From contig NZ_FOTD01000005.1 of the NCBI RefSeq assembly GCF_900114465.1, forward strand, positions 116,268-180,267: a stretch of 64,000 nucleotides of DNA. The letters run 5' to 3'. Below, piece after piece: positions 21,417 through 31,763 of this stretch. The translations under genes and the position numbers were made by a program. The notes beneath the pieces were generated by a model. The model ran no database searches. It saw only the letters and a list, made by a program, of their open reading frames with translations, and was not told the origin of the DNA. Within the stretch, counting starts at the first letter, position 1; every line of letters starts with the position of its first letter. The stretch is from Trichococcus palustris (lineage in GTDB: Bacteria; Bacillota; Bacilli; Lactobacillales; Aerococcaceae).

Positions 21417-21974
21417 ATGGTTAAAGCAATTCTGGACAATGCTACAGATAGAATGAAAAAAACTGAGGCAGCGCTTTTGCGTGAATTGGGTTCCATTCGT
21501 GCAGGCCGTGCAAACGCTAGTCTTTTAGACCGTATTCAAGTTGAATATTACGGTGCGCTGACACCCGTTAACCAATTGGCATCGGTAACCATTCCGGAAG
21601 CGAGAATGCTGATGGTTACGCCTTATGATAAATCAAGCATCGGTAATATCGAGAAAGCCATTTATCAAAGCGATTTGGGAATCAATCCTTCAAGCGACGG
21701 CAATGTCATCCGTCTGGTCATTCCGGCTTTGACGGAAGAACGCCGTAAGGAATTGGCGAAACAAATCGGAAAAGACAGCGAAGGCGCTAAAGTTTCTATT
21801 CGTAACATCCGTAGAGATGCTATCGAAGAATTGAAAAAAGCGGAAAAGAATAAAGAAATCACGGAAGATGAGTTGCGTACTTATGAAAAACAAGTGCAAG
21901 ACCTGACTGACAAATCTTCTAAAGAGATCGATAAGATTGCCGCTGAAAAAGAAAAAGAAATTTTAGACAAATAA
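21417..21974 (+). CDS. frr: Ribosome recycling factor
   Basis: RRF splits post-termination ribosomes together with EF-G. The 185 residues form the expected three-helix bundle with a small beta domain; [25 protein letters not shown] is the recognition segment (split here by the hinge) and the C-terminus is long helix with [13 protein letters not shown]. Two in-frame ATGs lie at 21414 and 21417. I prefer the second because GGGGG then sits eight bases away, but the first overlaps the pyrH stop by one base and cannot be excluded. It is followed by a strong terminator. Confidence 0.97.
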   Translation: MVKAILDNATDRMKKTEAALLRELGSIRAGRANASLLDRIQVEYYGALTPVNQLASVTIPEARMLMVTPYDKSSIGNIEKAIYQSDLGINPSSDGNVIRLVIPALTEERRKELAKQIGKDSEGAKVSIRNIRRDAIEELKKAEKNKEITEDELRTYEKQVQDLTDKSSKEIDKIAAEKEKEILDK

Positions 21975-21994
21975 TCATTGGTTCAATGGTAAGG

Positions 21995-22027
21995 AAGGTC
22001 CAGGACAAACTGTCTTGGACCTTTTTT
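21995..22027 (+). terminator. Terminator after frr
   Basis: AAGGTCCAGGACA at 21995-22007 pairs with TGTCTTGGACCTT at 22011-22023, inside a run of T to 22027. Confidence 0.9.
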
Positions 22028-22176
22028 CAATGGCTCGCCATTCGAGTGGAAAAGGGACCATCAAAACGATTCCAGCGACAGCGAATTTAAAATTATCTTA
22101 ATTAAGTGATTAACATATGAATTGGCCTCGTTTTTTGTTAAAATAAATAGAGTTATGAAAAAGTGAGGGATATAGG

Positions 22177-22938
22177 ATGGCTTTTTTTAGAAGTGAAGAT
22201 CCAAAAAATGAACTGATTTTTGATGAAGAGGGGCTCATCCCCGCTCATGTCGCCATCATTATGGACGGCAATGGCCGTTGGGCAAAGAAACGGATGATGC
22301 CGCGTGTTTATGGGCACAAAGAGGGGATGAATACAGTCAAAAAGATTGCGATTCATGCCAGCAAATTACAGGTTAAAGTATTGACGCTCTATGCCTTTTC
22401 AACCGAAAATTGGAAACGCCCAAATGAGGAAGTCAACTTCTTGATGGGATTACCGATCGATTTTTTTGATGTTTTCATGCCGGAGATAATGGAAAATAAC
22501 ATCAAAGTCACAACAATCGGTTGGATCGAACATCTGCCTGAGAAAACATTGAAGGTTGTGGAGAATGCAATCGAGAAGACGAAAAATAATACGGGCCTGA
22601 TATTGAATTTCGCTTTGAATTATGGGTCCAGGCTCGAAATTTCGGAAGCCGCGAAACGGATAGCGCAAGATGTCGGCAACGGAACGATTACTTCTGATGA
22701 CATCACAGAAGAACTTTTTTCATCATACCTGATGACAAGCCATCTTGGCGCTTTGCAGGACCCGGATCTGCTGATCCGGACGAGCGGAGAAATCCGCTTG
22801 AGTAATTTTTTGCTGTGGCAAGCAGCGTACAGCGAAATGTATTTCACGGATGATTTCTGGCCGGATTTCTCGTCGAAAAGTTTAGAAGCGGCCCTTGCTG
22901 AATACCAACACCGTAATCGCCGCTTCGGCGGGATTTGA
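22177..22938 (+). CDS. uppS: Undecaprenyl diphosphate synthase (isoprenyl transferase)
   Basis: UppS makes the C55 lipid carrier for peptidoglycan and teichoic acid synthesis. In the 253 residues the catalytic Asp30 and phosphate-binding loop are in MDGNGRWAKKR (29-39). TLYAFSTENWKRP and the late DLLIRTSGEIRLSNFLLWQ segment match the cis-prenyltransferase signatures. GTGAGGG precedes the ATG. The next gene, cdsA, begins ten bases after the stop, with its ribosome binding site spanning the stop codon, so the two are coupled. Confidence 0.98.
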   Translation: MAFFRSEDPKNELIFDEEGLIPAHVAIIMDGNGRWAKKRMMPRVYGHKEGMNTVKKIAIHASKLQVKVLTLYAFSTENWKRPNEEVNFLMGLPIDFFDVFMPEIMENNIKVTTIGWIEHLPEKTLKVVENAIEKTKNNTGLILNFALNYGSRLEISEAAKRIAQDVGNGTITSDDITEELFSSYLMTSHLGALQDPDLLIRTSGEIRLSNFLLWQAAYSEMYFTDDFWPDFSSKSLEAALAEYQHRNRRFGGI

Positions 22939-22948
22939 GGAGGATGTC

Positions 22949-23743
22949 ATGAAAACCAGAACAATTACCGCATTGGTGGCTGCCGCGATATTTATTCCGT
23001 TTGTATGGCTGGGATCCTGGCCGCTTCAGTTATTCATCATTGTTCTAGGGATGATTGCTGTATATGAATTGCTGAAAATGAAAAAACTGCCGCTTTTCAG
23101 TTTTGAAGGCATTATCACTATGGCGACCGCCATCCTGTTGATGATGCCCGAATCGTATTTGAGCTTCATCCCCTCTGGCATTGATGCTATGTTGATCATC
23201 TATTTTGAAGCGTTGGTGTTGTTCGTCAGCACCGTTTTTTCGAAAAATGATTTTACATTCGACGATGCTGCCGCCTCCGTTTTGACATCCCTTTATGTCG
23301 GAAGAGGATTTTATTATTTTATCCAAACCCGGGAAATCGGTTTTTGGATGGTCATGCTCGTGTTGCTGATCATCTGGGGGACGGATATCGGCGCTTATTT
23401 GGTCGGCAGAAAAATCGGAAAAAACAAGCTTGCGCCTGTCATCAGCCCGAATAAGACGATTGAAGGTTCCGCAGGTGGTACGATTTTGGCGTTAGTGATC
23501 GCCATCGTCTATTTCCACTATTACAACCCGCTCGAATTATCGATGGGCCTGCAGATCATGTTGACCATCATTCTGTCCGTCTGCGGGCAGATGGGTGATT
23601 TGGTCGAGTCTGCATTCAAACGTCATTTTGGGGTGAAGGATGCGGGGACAATATTGCCAGGACACGGCGGCATTTTGGACCGGTTGGACAGTACCTTGTT
23701 CGTTATGCCTGTCTTCCATATCTTTTTGCAATTCATCCTTTAA
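22949..23743 (+). CDS. cdsA: Phosphatidate cytidylyltransferase
   Basis: CdsA makes CDP-diacylglycerol, the branch point for phosphatidylglycerol and cardiolipin. The 264 residues contain about eight hydrophobic segments and end with the CDS signature region: SAFKRHFGVKDAGTILPGHG, then GILDRLDS, with acidic residues for the metals. The ATG at 22949 (MKTRTITALV) is chosen, preceded by GAGGAGG; a frame from 22895 inside uppS is longer but lacks a site. dxr, which follows cdsA in Bacillus, is missing, and rseP comes next. Confidence 0.97.
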   Translation: MKTRTITALVAAAIFIPFVWLGSWPLQLFIIVLGMIAVYELLKMKKLPLFSFEGIITMATAILLMMPESYLSFIPSGIDAMLIIYFEALVLFVSTVFSKNDFTFDDAAASVLTSLYVGRGFYYFIQTREIGFWMVMLVLLIIWGTDIGAYLVGRKIGKNKLAPVISPNKTIEGSAGGTILALVIAIVYFHYYNPLELSMGLQIMLTIILSVCGQMGDLVESAFKRHFGVKDAGTILPGHGGILDRLDSTLFVMPVFHIFLQFIL

Positions 23744-23784
23744 TTCAGGATAGAACCAGTACGTAAATAGTCGGAGGGGATAAC

Positions 23785-25059
23785 GTGTTTCAAACCATAA
23801 TTACTTTCATTATCGTATTCAGCATATTAGTGATTATCCATGAATTCGGCCATTTTTATTTCGCAAAAAAATCAGGCATCTTGGTGCGGGAATTTGCGAT
23901 CGGAATGGGCCCGAAAGTATTCTCTCACAGAAAAAATGGGACAACCTATACAGTCAGGATATTGCCGATCGGCGGTTATGTCAGAATGGCCGGTTTAGGC
24001 GATGAGAATGTAGACTTGAAACCGGGGATGCCGGTTAAAATTTCTGTTGATGACGAACAAATGGTAACGCAGATCGATTTAAGCAACAAACAACAGATTC
24101 ATGCCGTGCCGATTGAAATCCTTGCCGCGGATTTGGAAGATAAACTATTCATCAAGGGAATTATCCCTGGCAGCGCGGATCCGGTCACCTATAAAGTGAA
24201 GCGCGATGCGACGGTTATCGAGCAGGATGGCACCGAGGTGCAGATTGCGCCAATCGATGTGCAGTATCAATCAGCTCCGCTATTGAACCGCATGATGACA
24301 AACTTTGCCGGTCCGATGAACAATTTCATTCTTGGCATTGCGGTATTCATCGCGATTGCCTTTATGCAGGGCGGTGTAATGGCCAATGACAGTCGTTTAG
24401 GTGAAATCCAGTCCGGAAGCCCCGCCGAACAGGCTGGTCTGCAAAGGGACGATGAAATCGTAGCCGTAAACGGGAAAGCCGTCGATACATGGACAGCGTT
24501 GGTCGAAGCGATCCAAGTAAACCCTGAAAAAGCTGTGACGCTTTCTGTCATCACCGATGGACAGGCAGAACGGGAAGTGGTGGTGACGCCGGATAAGAAA
24601 ACGGATGCGAAAGGGAATGTGTACGGCTTGATTGGGGTAGCCGCACCAATGGATACTTCCATCAGCGCGAAGGTCAGCTATGGCTTTCAACAATTTTGGT
24701 TAATAGCAACCTCCATCTTCAGCTTGATCTTCTCCATGTTCCGCACCGGATTCAAGGCCGATGCCTTTGGCGGGCCAGTGGCAATCTATGCGGCCACAGA
24801 GCAGGTCGTCAGTTACGGATTTTTGAGTACGCTCAGCTTCCTCGCTTATTTGAGCATCAACTTGGGTGTGGTAAACCTATTGCCGATTCCAGCATTGGAT
24901 GGAGGCAAAATATTGCTGAACATCATTGAAGGGGTCCGCGGCAAACCGATGGAGCCTGAAAAAGAAGGCATTATCACCGCAATCGGTTTTGGCTTGCTGC
25001 TGCTGTTGATGGTATTGGTTACGTGGAATGATATCCAAAGATTTTTCTTTGGTCAATGA
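23785..25059 (+). CDS. rseP: RIP metalloprotease RseP (site-2 protease)
   Basis: Intramembrane zinc protease that trims signal-peptide remnants or anti-sigma factors. The homolog Eep in enterococci makes peptide pheromones; that role here would be inference. The 424 residues have HEFGH at 19-23 in the first membrane helix, a PDZ domain near 200-270 (GEIQSGSPAEQAGLQ, DDEIVAVNG), and the third ligand region NLLPIPALDGG (364-374) with Asp372. The GTG start has GGAGGGG upstream. Residues 75-140 form an insertion beyond the minimal family. A hairpin terminator separates it from polC, so read-through may limit polC expression. Confidence 0.96.
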   Translation: MFQTIITFIIVFSILVIIHEFGHFYFAKKSGILVREFAIGMGPKVFSHRKNGTTYTVRILPIGGYVRMAGLGDENVDLKPGMPVKISVDDEQMVTQIDLSNKQQIHAVPIEILAADLEDKLFIKGIIPGSADPVTYKVKRDATVIEQDGTEVQIAPIDVQYQSAPLLNRMMTNFAGPMNNFILGIAVFIAIAFMQGGVMANDSRLGEIQSGSPAEQAGLQRDDEIVAVNGKAVDTWTALVEAIQVNPEKAVTLSVITDGQAEREVVVTPDKKTDAKGNVYGLIGVAAPMDTSISAKVSYGFQQFWLIATSIFSLIFSMFRTGFKADAFGGPVAIYAATEQVVSYGFLSTLSFLAYLSINLGVVNLLPIPALDGGKILLNIIEGVRGKPMEPEKEGIITAIGFGLLLLLMVLVTWNDIQRFFFGQ

Positions 25060-25078
25060 TCTAGGATGAAACGAATAG

Positions 25079-25119
25079 AAAGATTCAAAGAAAGCACGAT
25101 TCATTCTTTGAATCTTTTT
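25079..25119 (+). terminator. Terminator or attenuator between rseP and polC
   Basis: Perfect 14-base stem, AAAGATTCAAAGAA at 25079-25092 with TTCTTTGAATCTTT at 25104-25117, ending in TTTTT. proS is normally found at this place in related genomes. Confidence 0.85.
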
Positions 25120-25146
25120 ATTTGTTAACAGAAAAGGAGAGCTCAA

Positions 25147-28100
25147 ATGACTTTATCGAAAAAAGAACTGTTCAAACAGCTCTTGGAACAAATTAATTTA
25201 CAGCATCAAACGGATTATCTTCCCTATTTTGAAAATGGAGAGGTTGAAAATGTCATTGTCCATAGGAAATCGAAACTATGGTCCTTTGTCTTTGTTTTTG
25301 ACAATGTCTTGCCTTTTGAAGTGTTCAACGCTCTGCTGTTGCAATTGAAGATTAAATTTCAATCCATTGCGGCGATAGATTTTCAAATCAAGACCAGGAA
25401 TCCGGTCTTAACGAATGAGGGCATCCTTGATTATTGGGAAACCGTCGTTGAAAGAAGCAACATCTCTTCTCCGCTTGTGCAGGGCCTCTTTGCAAGGCAT
25501 ACACCGGCTGTGAACAACAACAAGGTCGTCATCAGCGTCGAGAACGAAATCACCAAAAATCACTTGGCTGACAACTATTTGGCTATCATCCAACAGAACT
25601 ATCTGAATTTGGGTTTCCCTAGCTTCCAGATAACGATTGAAATCGATGAGGAAGCATCCGAAGCGCGGATGGCGCAATTCCTTGCCAGAAAAAAAGAGCA
25701 GGACGATATGTTGATCAAGCAGGCTGAAGAAGCAATCAAGCAGAATCAACAAGAAAGACAGCGCGGGGACGGCTCGAACGGGAAAGCTGCCAGCAACGGG
25801 CCATTGACCATCGGCAGGCAGATTTCTTCAAAAGAGGAAGTCAAACAGATGAGCACCATTACGGAAGAGGAACGTTCCGTCGTGATCGAAGGCTATGTTT
25901 TCGACAGTGAAGTGCGCGAACTGCGCTCAGGCAGAAAATTGCTGATCTTCAAAATGACGGATTACACGTCATCCTTTTCGGTTAAACTGTTCTCCTCGAA
26001 CGAAACGGATGAGCAGAATTTCGAATTGGTCAAGAAGGGCATCTGGGTCCGGGTCCGCGGAAGCGTGCAGGAAGACACCTTTATGCGGGATTTGGTCGTG
26101 AATGCGCGCGATGTCAACCAAGTGACCCATCCTGAACGGAAAGACACGTCACCAGAAGGCGAAAAAAGAGTGGAATTGCATCTGCACTCAAACATGAGCC
26201 AGATGGACGCAACCAACAACATCGCCGATTTTGTCAAACAAGCGGCAAAATGGGGGCATAAAGCGATTGCGCTGACGGATCATGCAGCCGCCCAGGGCTA
26301 CCCGGATGCCCATGCGGCCGGCAAGGCAAACAACGTCAAAATCCTCTATGGGATCGAAGCTTACGTGGTCGACGACGGGGTTCCAATCGCCTACAACCCC
26401 GTTCACGAAGATCTGAGCGAAGCCACCTATGTCGTCTACGATACCGAAACAACGGGATTATCGGCGGTCTACGATACTATCATCGAATTGGCTGCCGTCA
26501 AGATGTACAAAGGGAACGTCATCGATACCTTCGAAGAATTCATAAACCCAGGTCATCCTTTATCCCAGACGACGATCCAATTGACGGGCATCACGGACGA
26601 TATGGTCAGAGATGCGAAGCCGGAAAAGACGGTATTGGAAGAGTTCGCTAAATTCTCCGAGAATACGATACTTGTTGCGCATAACGCCAGCTTCGATATG
26701 GGATTCCTGAACAACAGCTACGGGCGGAACGGGATGCCGGAGGCGCCCAATCCCGTCATCGATACGCTCGAGATGTCGCGCTTTTTGCATCCGCACCTGA
26801 AATCGCATCGGTTGAACACGTTGGCGAAACGCTATGGCGTTGGCCTTGAACAACATCACCGGGCAGTATACGATTCCGAAACAACCGGACACCTCTGCTG
26901 GATCTTTCTGAAGGAAGCGTCAGAAGAACACAACATCCTGTTTCACGATGAATTGAACAAGTATATCGGCGGCGGGGATTCCTACAAACGTGCGCGTCCT
27001 TTCCATGCCACTATCCTTGCCAAGAATCAGGATGGCTTAAAAGATCTGTTCAAAATCATTTCCTCATCAAATATCGATTATTATTATCGTACGGCGCGTG
27101 TACCGCGCAGCATGCTGCAAGCGAACCGGGAAAATCTGTTGATCGGATCCGCCTGCAGCGAGGGCGAGATTTTCGAGGCGATGATGCAGAAAGGCGCCGA
27201 GGTGGCCAAGATTAAGGCAAAATTCTACGATTACATCGAAGTCATGCCGAAAGAGGTCTATGCACCCCTTATCGCAAGGGAATTGGTGAAAAATGAACAT
27301 GACCTGGAAGAAATCATTTCTCAGATCGTTACGATAGGCGATGAATTAGGGAAAACGGTCGTCGCGACCGGAAATGTCCACTACTTGAACAGGGAAGATG
27401 CAGTTTACCGTGAAATCTTGATGAGTTCGCTGAAGATAAATAGCGGCAGACAACTGCATTTGCCGGAAGCGCACTTCCGCTCGACCGACGAAATGCTGAA
27501 CTGTTTTGCCTTCCTGGGAAAAGAGAAAGCGAAGGAGATCGTCGTGACGAATTCCCAAAAAATAGCCGACAGCATCGAGGAAATCACCCCAATCAAGGAT
27601 CAGTTATATACGCCAAATATGGAAGGATCGAATGAGGAGATAACGAAACTTGCTTATGATGAATCGAGACGGCTTTATGGTGAAGAACTGCCGGAGCTAG
27701 TTGAAAAAAGACTGGAGAAGGAATTGAACTCGATCATCGGGAATGGTTTCTCGGTCATTTATCTGATCTCCCAGAAACTCGTGTTGAAAAGCAATCAGGA
27801 CGGTTATTTGGTAGGTTCGCGGGGATCGGTCGGTTCCAGTTTCGTCGCGACCATGACCGGGATTACGGAGGTCAATCCGTTGCCGCCGCATTATCGTTGC
27901 CCGGAATGCAAATACTCCTACTTCTACGAGGATGGTTCGATCGGTTCGGGCTATGACTTGGAAGAAAAAGACTGTCCGAAGTGCGGGGCCAACCTGGACC
28001 GCGATGGGCACGATATTCCGTTTGAAACTTTCCTTGGATTCTATGGGGATAAAGTACCCGATATCGATCTGAATTTCTCCGGGGAATACCAAGCGCAAGC

Positions 28101-29484
28101 CCATGCCTACACGAAAGAACTGTTCGGTGAAGATTATGTCTACCGTGCCGGTACAATTGGTACGGTTGCGGATAAGACCGCCTTCGGATACGTGAAAGCC
28201 TACGAACGGGACCACAACCTGCGCTTTTCATCGGCAGAGGTGGACCGCCTTGCCAAGGGATGTACCGGCGTCAAGCGGACGACCGGCCAGCATCCCGGCG
28301 GTATCATCGTTATTCCGGATTATATGGATGTCTATGATTTCACGCCGATCCAATTTCCGGCGGATGCCCAGGACTCGGAATGGAAAACGACCCACTTCGA
28401 TTTCCATTCGATCCATGACAACGTGCTGAAACTCGATATCCTTGGACACGATGACCCGACCGTCATCCGGATGCTGCAGGATCTGTCGGGAATGGATCCG
28501 CAGACGATCCCGCCGAACGATCCGGATGTCATGACCATATTCGGAAGCACGGATATTTTGGGTGTTACGCCGGATCAGATTTTCAGTAAAACGGGGACGC
28601 TGGGCATACCGGAATTCGGTACGCGCTTTGTTCGGGGAATGCTGGAACAGACAAAACCAAATACTTTCGCCGAATTACTGCAAATTTCCGGACTGTCACA
28701 CGGTACCGACGTTTATCTCGGCAACGCCGAAACGCTGATCCGGGAAAACAATATCCCGCTGGCGGACGTAATCGGTTGTCGGGATGACATCATGGTCTAC
28801 CTGATCCACCATGGCCTGAACGATGGCCTGGCTTTCAAAATCATGGAGAGCGTGCGGAAAGGGAAAGGGATTCCGGATGATTGGCAAGCGGAAATGCGGG
28901 CTCAGGAAATACCTGAATGGTATATCCAATCCTGCCTGAAAATCAAGTACATGTTCCCGAAAGCCCATGCCGCCGCCTACGTATTGATGGCGCTGCGGGT
29001 TGCCTATTTCAAGGTGCATCAGCCGATTCTTTATTACTGTGCTTTTTTCTCCGTCAGGGCGCAAGATTTTGATCTGGTCGCAATGACGCAAGGGAAAGAG
29101 ACGATCAAATCGCGCATGAAAGAAATCATGGATAAGGGACTGGAAGCATCCGTGAAAGAAAAGAGTTTGCTGACTGTATTGGAATTGGCGAACGAAATGG
29201 TCGAAAGAGGATTCGCCTTCAAAATGGTGGACTTGGACAAATCGCATGCGAAGAACTTCGTGATCGAAGGCGACAGCCTGATTGCGCCATTCCGGGCCAT
29301 CCAAGGGCTGGGAGAAAACGTGGCGAAGCAGATTGTGCAGGCCAGGGAAGATCAGCCGTTCCTCTCAAAAGAGGATTTGGCAACGCGGGGGAAAGTTTCG
29401 AAAACCATCATCGATTACATGAATGAAAACGGCGTATTGAAAAACTTGCCGGACGAAAATCAACTTTCTTTGTTCGATTTTTAA
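25147..29484 (+). CDS. polC: DNA polymerase III PolC-type alpha subunit
   Basis: The Gram-positive replicative polymerase, 1445 residues. In order: an N-terminal domain; an OB-fold near 235-330; a PHP domain beginning at ELHLHSNMS (about 343); an inserted DEDD proofreading exonuclease with Asp432/Glu434 in YDTETTG; the rest of PHP; and the polymerase core. The core has a zinc finger (Cys918, Cys921, Cys943, Cys946) and the motifs [12 protein letters not shown] and [11 protein letters not shown]-terminal region follows with a helix-hairpin-helix. Length is normal. AAAGGAG lies before the ATG. Unlike in Enterococcus and Bacillus, proS does not precede it. Confidence 0.98.
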   Translation: MTLSKKELFKQLLEQINLQHQTDYLPYFENGEVENVIVHRKSKLWSFVFVFDNVLPFEVFNALLLQLKIKFQSIAAIDFQIKTRNPVLTNEGILDYWETVVERSNISSPLVQGLFARHTPAVNNNKVVISVENEITKNHLADNYLAIIQQNYLNLGFPSFQITIEIDEEASEARMAQFLARKKEQDDMLIKQAEEAIKQNQQERQRGDGSNGKAASNGPLTIGRQISSKEEVKQMSTITEEERSVVIEGYVFDSEVRELRSGRKLLIFKMTDYTSSFSVKLFSSNETDEQNFELVKKGIWVRVRGSVQEDTFMRDLVVNARDVNQVTHPERKDTSPEGEKRVELHLHSNMSQMDATNNIADFVKQAAKWGHKAIALTDHAAAQGYPDAHAAGKANNVKILYGIEAYVVDDGVPIAYNPVHEDLSEATYVVYDTETTGLSAVYDTIIELAAVKMYKGNVIDTFEEFINPGHPLSQTTIQLTGITDDMVRDAKPEKTVLEEFAKFSENTILVAHNASFDMGFLNNSYGRNGMPEAPNPVIDTLEMSRFLHPHLKSHRLNTLAKRYGVGLEQHHRAVYDSETTGHLCWIFLKEASEEHNILFHDELNKYIGGGDSYKRARPFHATILAKNQDGLKDLFKIISSSNIDYYYRTARVPRSMLQANRENLLIGSACSEGEIFEAMMQKGAEVAKIKAKFYDYIEVMPKEVYAPLIARELVKNEHDLEEIISQIVTIGDELGKTVVATGNVHYLNREDAVYREILMSSLKINSGRQLHLPEAHFRSTDEMLNCFAFLGKEKAKEIVVTNSQKIADSIEEITPIKDQLYTPNMEGSNEEITKLAYDESRRLYGEELPELVEKRLEKELNSIIGNGFSVIYLISQKLVLKSNQDGYLVGSRGSVGSSFVATMTGITEVNPLPPHYRCPECKYSYFYEDGSIGSGYDLEEKDCPKCGANLDRDGHDIPFETFLGFYGDKVPDIDLNFSGEYQAQAHAYTKELFGEDYVYRAGTIGTVADKTAFGYVKAYERDHNLRFSSAEVDRLAKGCTGVKRTTGQHPGGIIVIPDYMDVYDFTPIQFPADAQDSEWKTTHFDFHSIHDNVLKLDILGHDDPTVIRMLQDLSGMDPQTIPPNDPDVMTIFGSTDILGVTPDQIFSKTGTLGIPEFGTRFVRGMLEQTKPNTFAELLQISGLSHGTDVYLGNAETLIRENNIPLADVIGCRDDIMVYLIHHGLNDGLAFKIMESVRKGKGIPDDWQAEMRAQEIPEWYIQSCLKIKYMFPKAHAAAYVLMALRVAYFKVHQPILYYCAFFSVRAQDFDLVAMTQGKETIKSRMKEIMDKGLEASVKEKSLLTVLELANEMVERGFAFKMVDLDKSHAKNFVIEGDSLIAPFRAIQGLGENVAKQIVQAREDQPFLSKEDLATRGKVSKTIIDYMNENGVLKNLPDENQLSLFDF

Positions 29485-29521
29485 CCGGTCGGCTCAAAAA
29501 GGCCTCAATTACGGCAAGTTG

Positions 29522-29550
29522 TTGCATATTACGTTTAATTAGTGTATGAT
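29522..29550 (+). promoter_or_regulatory. Promoter of the rimP-nusA-infB operon
   Basis: TTGCAT at 29522-29527, 17-base spacer, TATGAT at 29545-29550. It matches the rpsB promoter at 23 of 29 positions, including the spacer. Confidence 0.83.
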
Positions 29551-29574
29551 ATAAAAAGAATAAATGGTCGGATG

Positions 29575-29601
29575 GAGTGAGCGGAAACGTTCACTCTTTT
29601 T
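29575..29601 (+). terminator. Leader terminator (attenuator) upstream of rimP
   Basis: GAGTGAGCG at 29575-29583, a GAAA tetraloop, and CGTTCACTC at 29588-29596 form a 9-pair stem with one G-T, followed by TTTTT. It lies about 20-45 bases after the predicted transcription start and 50 before rimP, so only read-through reaches the operon. Confidence 0.8.
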
Positions 29602-29650
29602 ATGCAATCAACCAGAGTCAATGCTAGAGAACCGATAAAGGAGGGTTTCT

Positions 29651-30124
29651 GTGAGTCGTATAGTAGAAGAAGTTCGCGCAGTGGTCCAACCCATTGTGGA
29701 TGAACAGAATTTTGAATTAGTGGATCTTGAGTTTGTGAAGGAAGGGAAGAACTGGTTTCTTAGAATTTATATCGACAAACCAGGTGGTATCGATATTGAG
29801 GAATGCGCCTTGATCAGCGAAAAAGTCAGCGACGCCTTGGATGCCATTGATCCTGATCCTATCCCGCAAGCATACTTCCTAGAAGTTTCTTCGCCAGGTG
29901 CAGAACGTCCTTTGAAAAATGAAGCGGATATGCAAAATGCCATCGGCCAATATGTACATTTGTCATTTTACAAGGCTATCGACGGTGAAAAGTTTTATGA
30001 AGGCATATTAAAAGAAGTGACAGATGAGAAGGTCGTATTGACCATCAGAATCAAGACAAGAACAAAAGACATCGAAATTCAAAGAAATCAAATTGCAAAT
30101 GCGAGATTGGCTATCCAATTTTAA
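29651..30124 (+). CDS. rimP: Ribosome maturation factor RimP
   Basis: RimP assists late 30S assembly around S12 and the central pseudoknot. The 157 residues have the usual two domains: an N-terminal alpha-beta domain containing LEFVKEGKNWFLRIYIDKPGG and LEVSSPGAERPL, and a C-terminal SH3-like barrel from about 90. The GTG start follows AAAGGAGGG. First gene of the rimP-nusA-ylxR-ylxQ-infB-rbfA operon, downstream of an attenuator-like hairpin. Its stop is 31 bases before nusA. Confidence 0.97.
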   Translation: MSRIVEEVRAVVQPIVDEQNFELVDLEFVKEGKNWFLRIYIDKPGGIDIEECALISEKVSDALDAIDPDPIPQAYFLEVSSPGAERPLKNEADMQNAIGQYVHLSFYKAIDGEKFYEGILKEVTDEKVVLTIRIKTRTKDIEIQRNQIANARLAIQF

Positions 30125-30155
30125 TCTGAATTTGAGATAGGAGTGAAAAGTAAAA

Positions 30156-31460
30156 ATGAGCAAAGAAATGTTAAATGCTCTTGAAGTTTTAGAAAAAGAT
30201 AAAGGTATCTCAAAGGAAATAGTCATCAGCGCCTTGGAAGCTGCCCTTGTGTCGGCGTACAAACGCAACTATGGCCAAGCACAAAACGTGGAAGTGGCAT
30301 TCGACGAAAAAAAAGGCGACATACACGTCTATGCAGTAAAAGAGGTTGTCGATATGGTATTCGACTCGACTTTGGAAGTAAGCCTGGAGGATGCCTTGGA
30401 ATTGAACAAGGCCTATGAGCTTGGCGATAAAATCCGCTTTGAAGTGACTCCAAAAGATTTTGGACGCATCGCTGCCCAAACCGCAAAACAAGTCATTATG
30501 CAACGTATCCGCGAAGCGGAACGCAGCAACGTCTACAACCAATTCATCGCATACGAAAATGATATTCTGACCGGTGTTGTTGAAAGACAGGACAGTCGCT
30601 ATATTTATGTGAGCTTAGGCAAAATCGAAGCTGTTTTATCTAAACAAGAGCAAATTCCTAACGAAGTATTCCAACCGCATGACCGCATCAAGGTGTATGT
30701 CACAAAAGTCGAGAACACATCAAAAGGACCGCAAGTATTTGTAAGCCGCAGCCATCCGGATCTGTTGAAACGTCTATTCGAGCAAGAAGTTCCTGAAATC
30801 TACGACGGCGTAGTGGAAATCGTTTCGATTGCACGGGAAGCAGGCGACCGTTCTAAAGTTGCTGTCCGTTCGCGCGATAAAAACGTAGACCCTGTCGGTA
30901 CTTGCGTTGGACCAAGAGGACAACGTGTCCAAGCCATCGTGAATGAGTTGCGCGGAGAAAACATGGATATCGTGGAATGGAACGAAGATCCTTCCGTATA
31001 CATCGGCAATGCTTTGAATCCGGCGCAAGTCGTGAAGGTTGATTTCCATCAAGCAGATGGCAGCTGCACAGTCATCGTACCGGATTACCAATTATCATTG
31101 GCCATCGGTAAAAAAGGTCAAAATGCTCGTCTAGCGGCAAAATTGACAGGCTATAAAATCGACATCAAGTCAGAAACAGAGTACAATAAAACATTGATGG
31201 AATCTGGTGCGCAAGTAGTTGATGCAACCGACGAAGAAGACGAAAACACATTGAATTCGTTTGCTGGATTGGATAAAATCTTCGCTGCAGAAGAGGTTTC
31301 CGAAGATGTGGCTGTTGAAACGGAAGAAACAGATTATAACGAAGAATACGAGAACGATGAACAAATTCTTGATTCTGAAGATGTAGAAGAATTGATTTCC
31401 GAAGTTGAGACGGATCCTGAACAAAGCTACGATGAATTAGTAGATGACTATCGAGATTAA
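30156..31460 (+). CDS. nusA: Transcription termination/antitermination factor NusA
   Basis: NusA binds RNA polymerase and modulates pausing, termination and antitermination. The 434 residues include the N-terminal polymerase-binding domain (1-125), an S1 domain (about 130-200) and two KH domains (about 205-345) with KVAVRSRDKNVDPVGTCVGPRG and SLAIGKKGQNARLAAKLTG. An unusual acidic tail of 79 residues runs from 356 to the end, about one third Glu or Asp. Many Firmicute NusA proteins end soon after the KH domains, so the tail is an addition that may mimic the acidic repeats of enterobacterial NusA. TAGGAG precedes the ATG. Confidence 0.97.
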   Translation: MSKEMLNALEVLEKDKGISKEIVISALEAALVSAYKRNYGQAQNVEVAFDEKKGDIHVYAVKEVVDMVFDSTLEVSLEDALELNKAYELGDKIRFEVTPKDFGRIAAQTAKQVIMQRIREAERSNVYNQFIAYENDILTGVVERQDSRYIYVSLGKIEAVLSKQEQIPNEVFQPHDRIKVYVTKVENTSKGPQVFVSRSHPDLLKRLFEQEVPEIYDGVVEIVSIAREAGDRSKVAVRSRDKNVDPVGTCVGPRGQRVQAIVNELRGENMDIVEWNEDPSVYIGNALNPAQVVKVDFHQADGSCTVIVPDYQLSLAIGKKGQNARLAAKLTGYKIDIKSETEYNKTLMESGAQVVDATDEEDENTLNSFAGLDKIFAAEEVSEDVAVETEETDYNEEYENDEQILDSEDVEELISEVETDPEQSYDELVDDYRD

Positions 31461-31478
31461 TCAATGAGGTGATTATTC

Positions 31479-31763
31479 ATGAAAAAAAGAAAAATCCCGA
31501 TGCGTAAGTGCGTTGTTTCAAACGAAATGAAACCAAAGAAAGAATTGGTTCGTATCGTCAAAAATCAAGAGGGCGAAATTGCCATTGACCCGACCGGTCG
31601 CATGAATGGACGTGGAGCTTATGTTTCACTTGAACCTGAATTGGTAAAAAAAGCTTGGAAACAACATATTCTGGATAAGCATCTGGAAATGACCATCAGC
31701 GATGAATTCTACCAAGAACTGTATGACTATGTAGAACATCAAAAAGCAAGGAGCTTATTATGA
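31479..31763 (+). CDS. ylxR: YlxR family RNA-binding protein (RnpM type)
   Basis: A 94-residue basic protein with the YlxR domain: RMCV-type start (KIPMRKCVVSNEMKPKKELVR is the conserved stretch, in two parts) and the GRMNGRGAYVS motif near 45. Homologs bind RNA, and in B. subtilis the protein has been linked to RNase P activity. It lies in its normal place between nusA and ylxQ and overlaps ylxQ by four bases (ATGA), giving coupling. TGAGGTGAT is upstream of the ATG. Confidence 0.93.
   Translation: MKKRKIPMRKCVVSNEMKPKKELVRIVKNQEGEIAIDPTGRMNGRGAYVSLEPELVKKAWKQHILDKHLEMTISDEFYQELYDYVEHQKARSLL

Noticed and set aside
27697..28215. Minus-strand frame of 172 codons inside polC
   Set aside because: Antisense shadow, no start signal.
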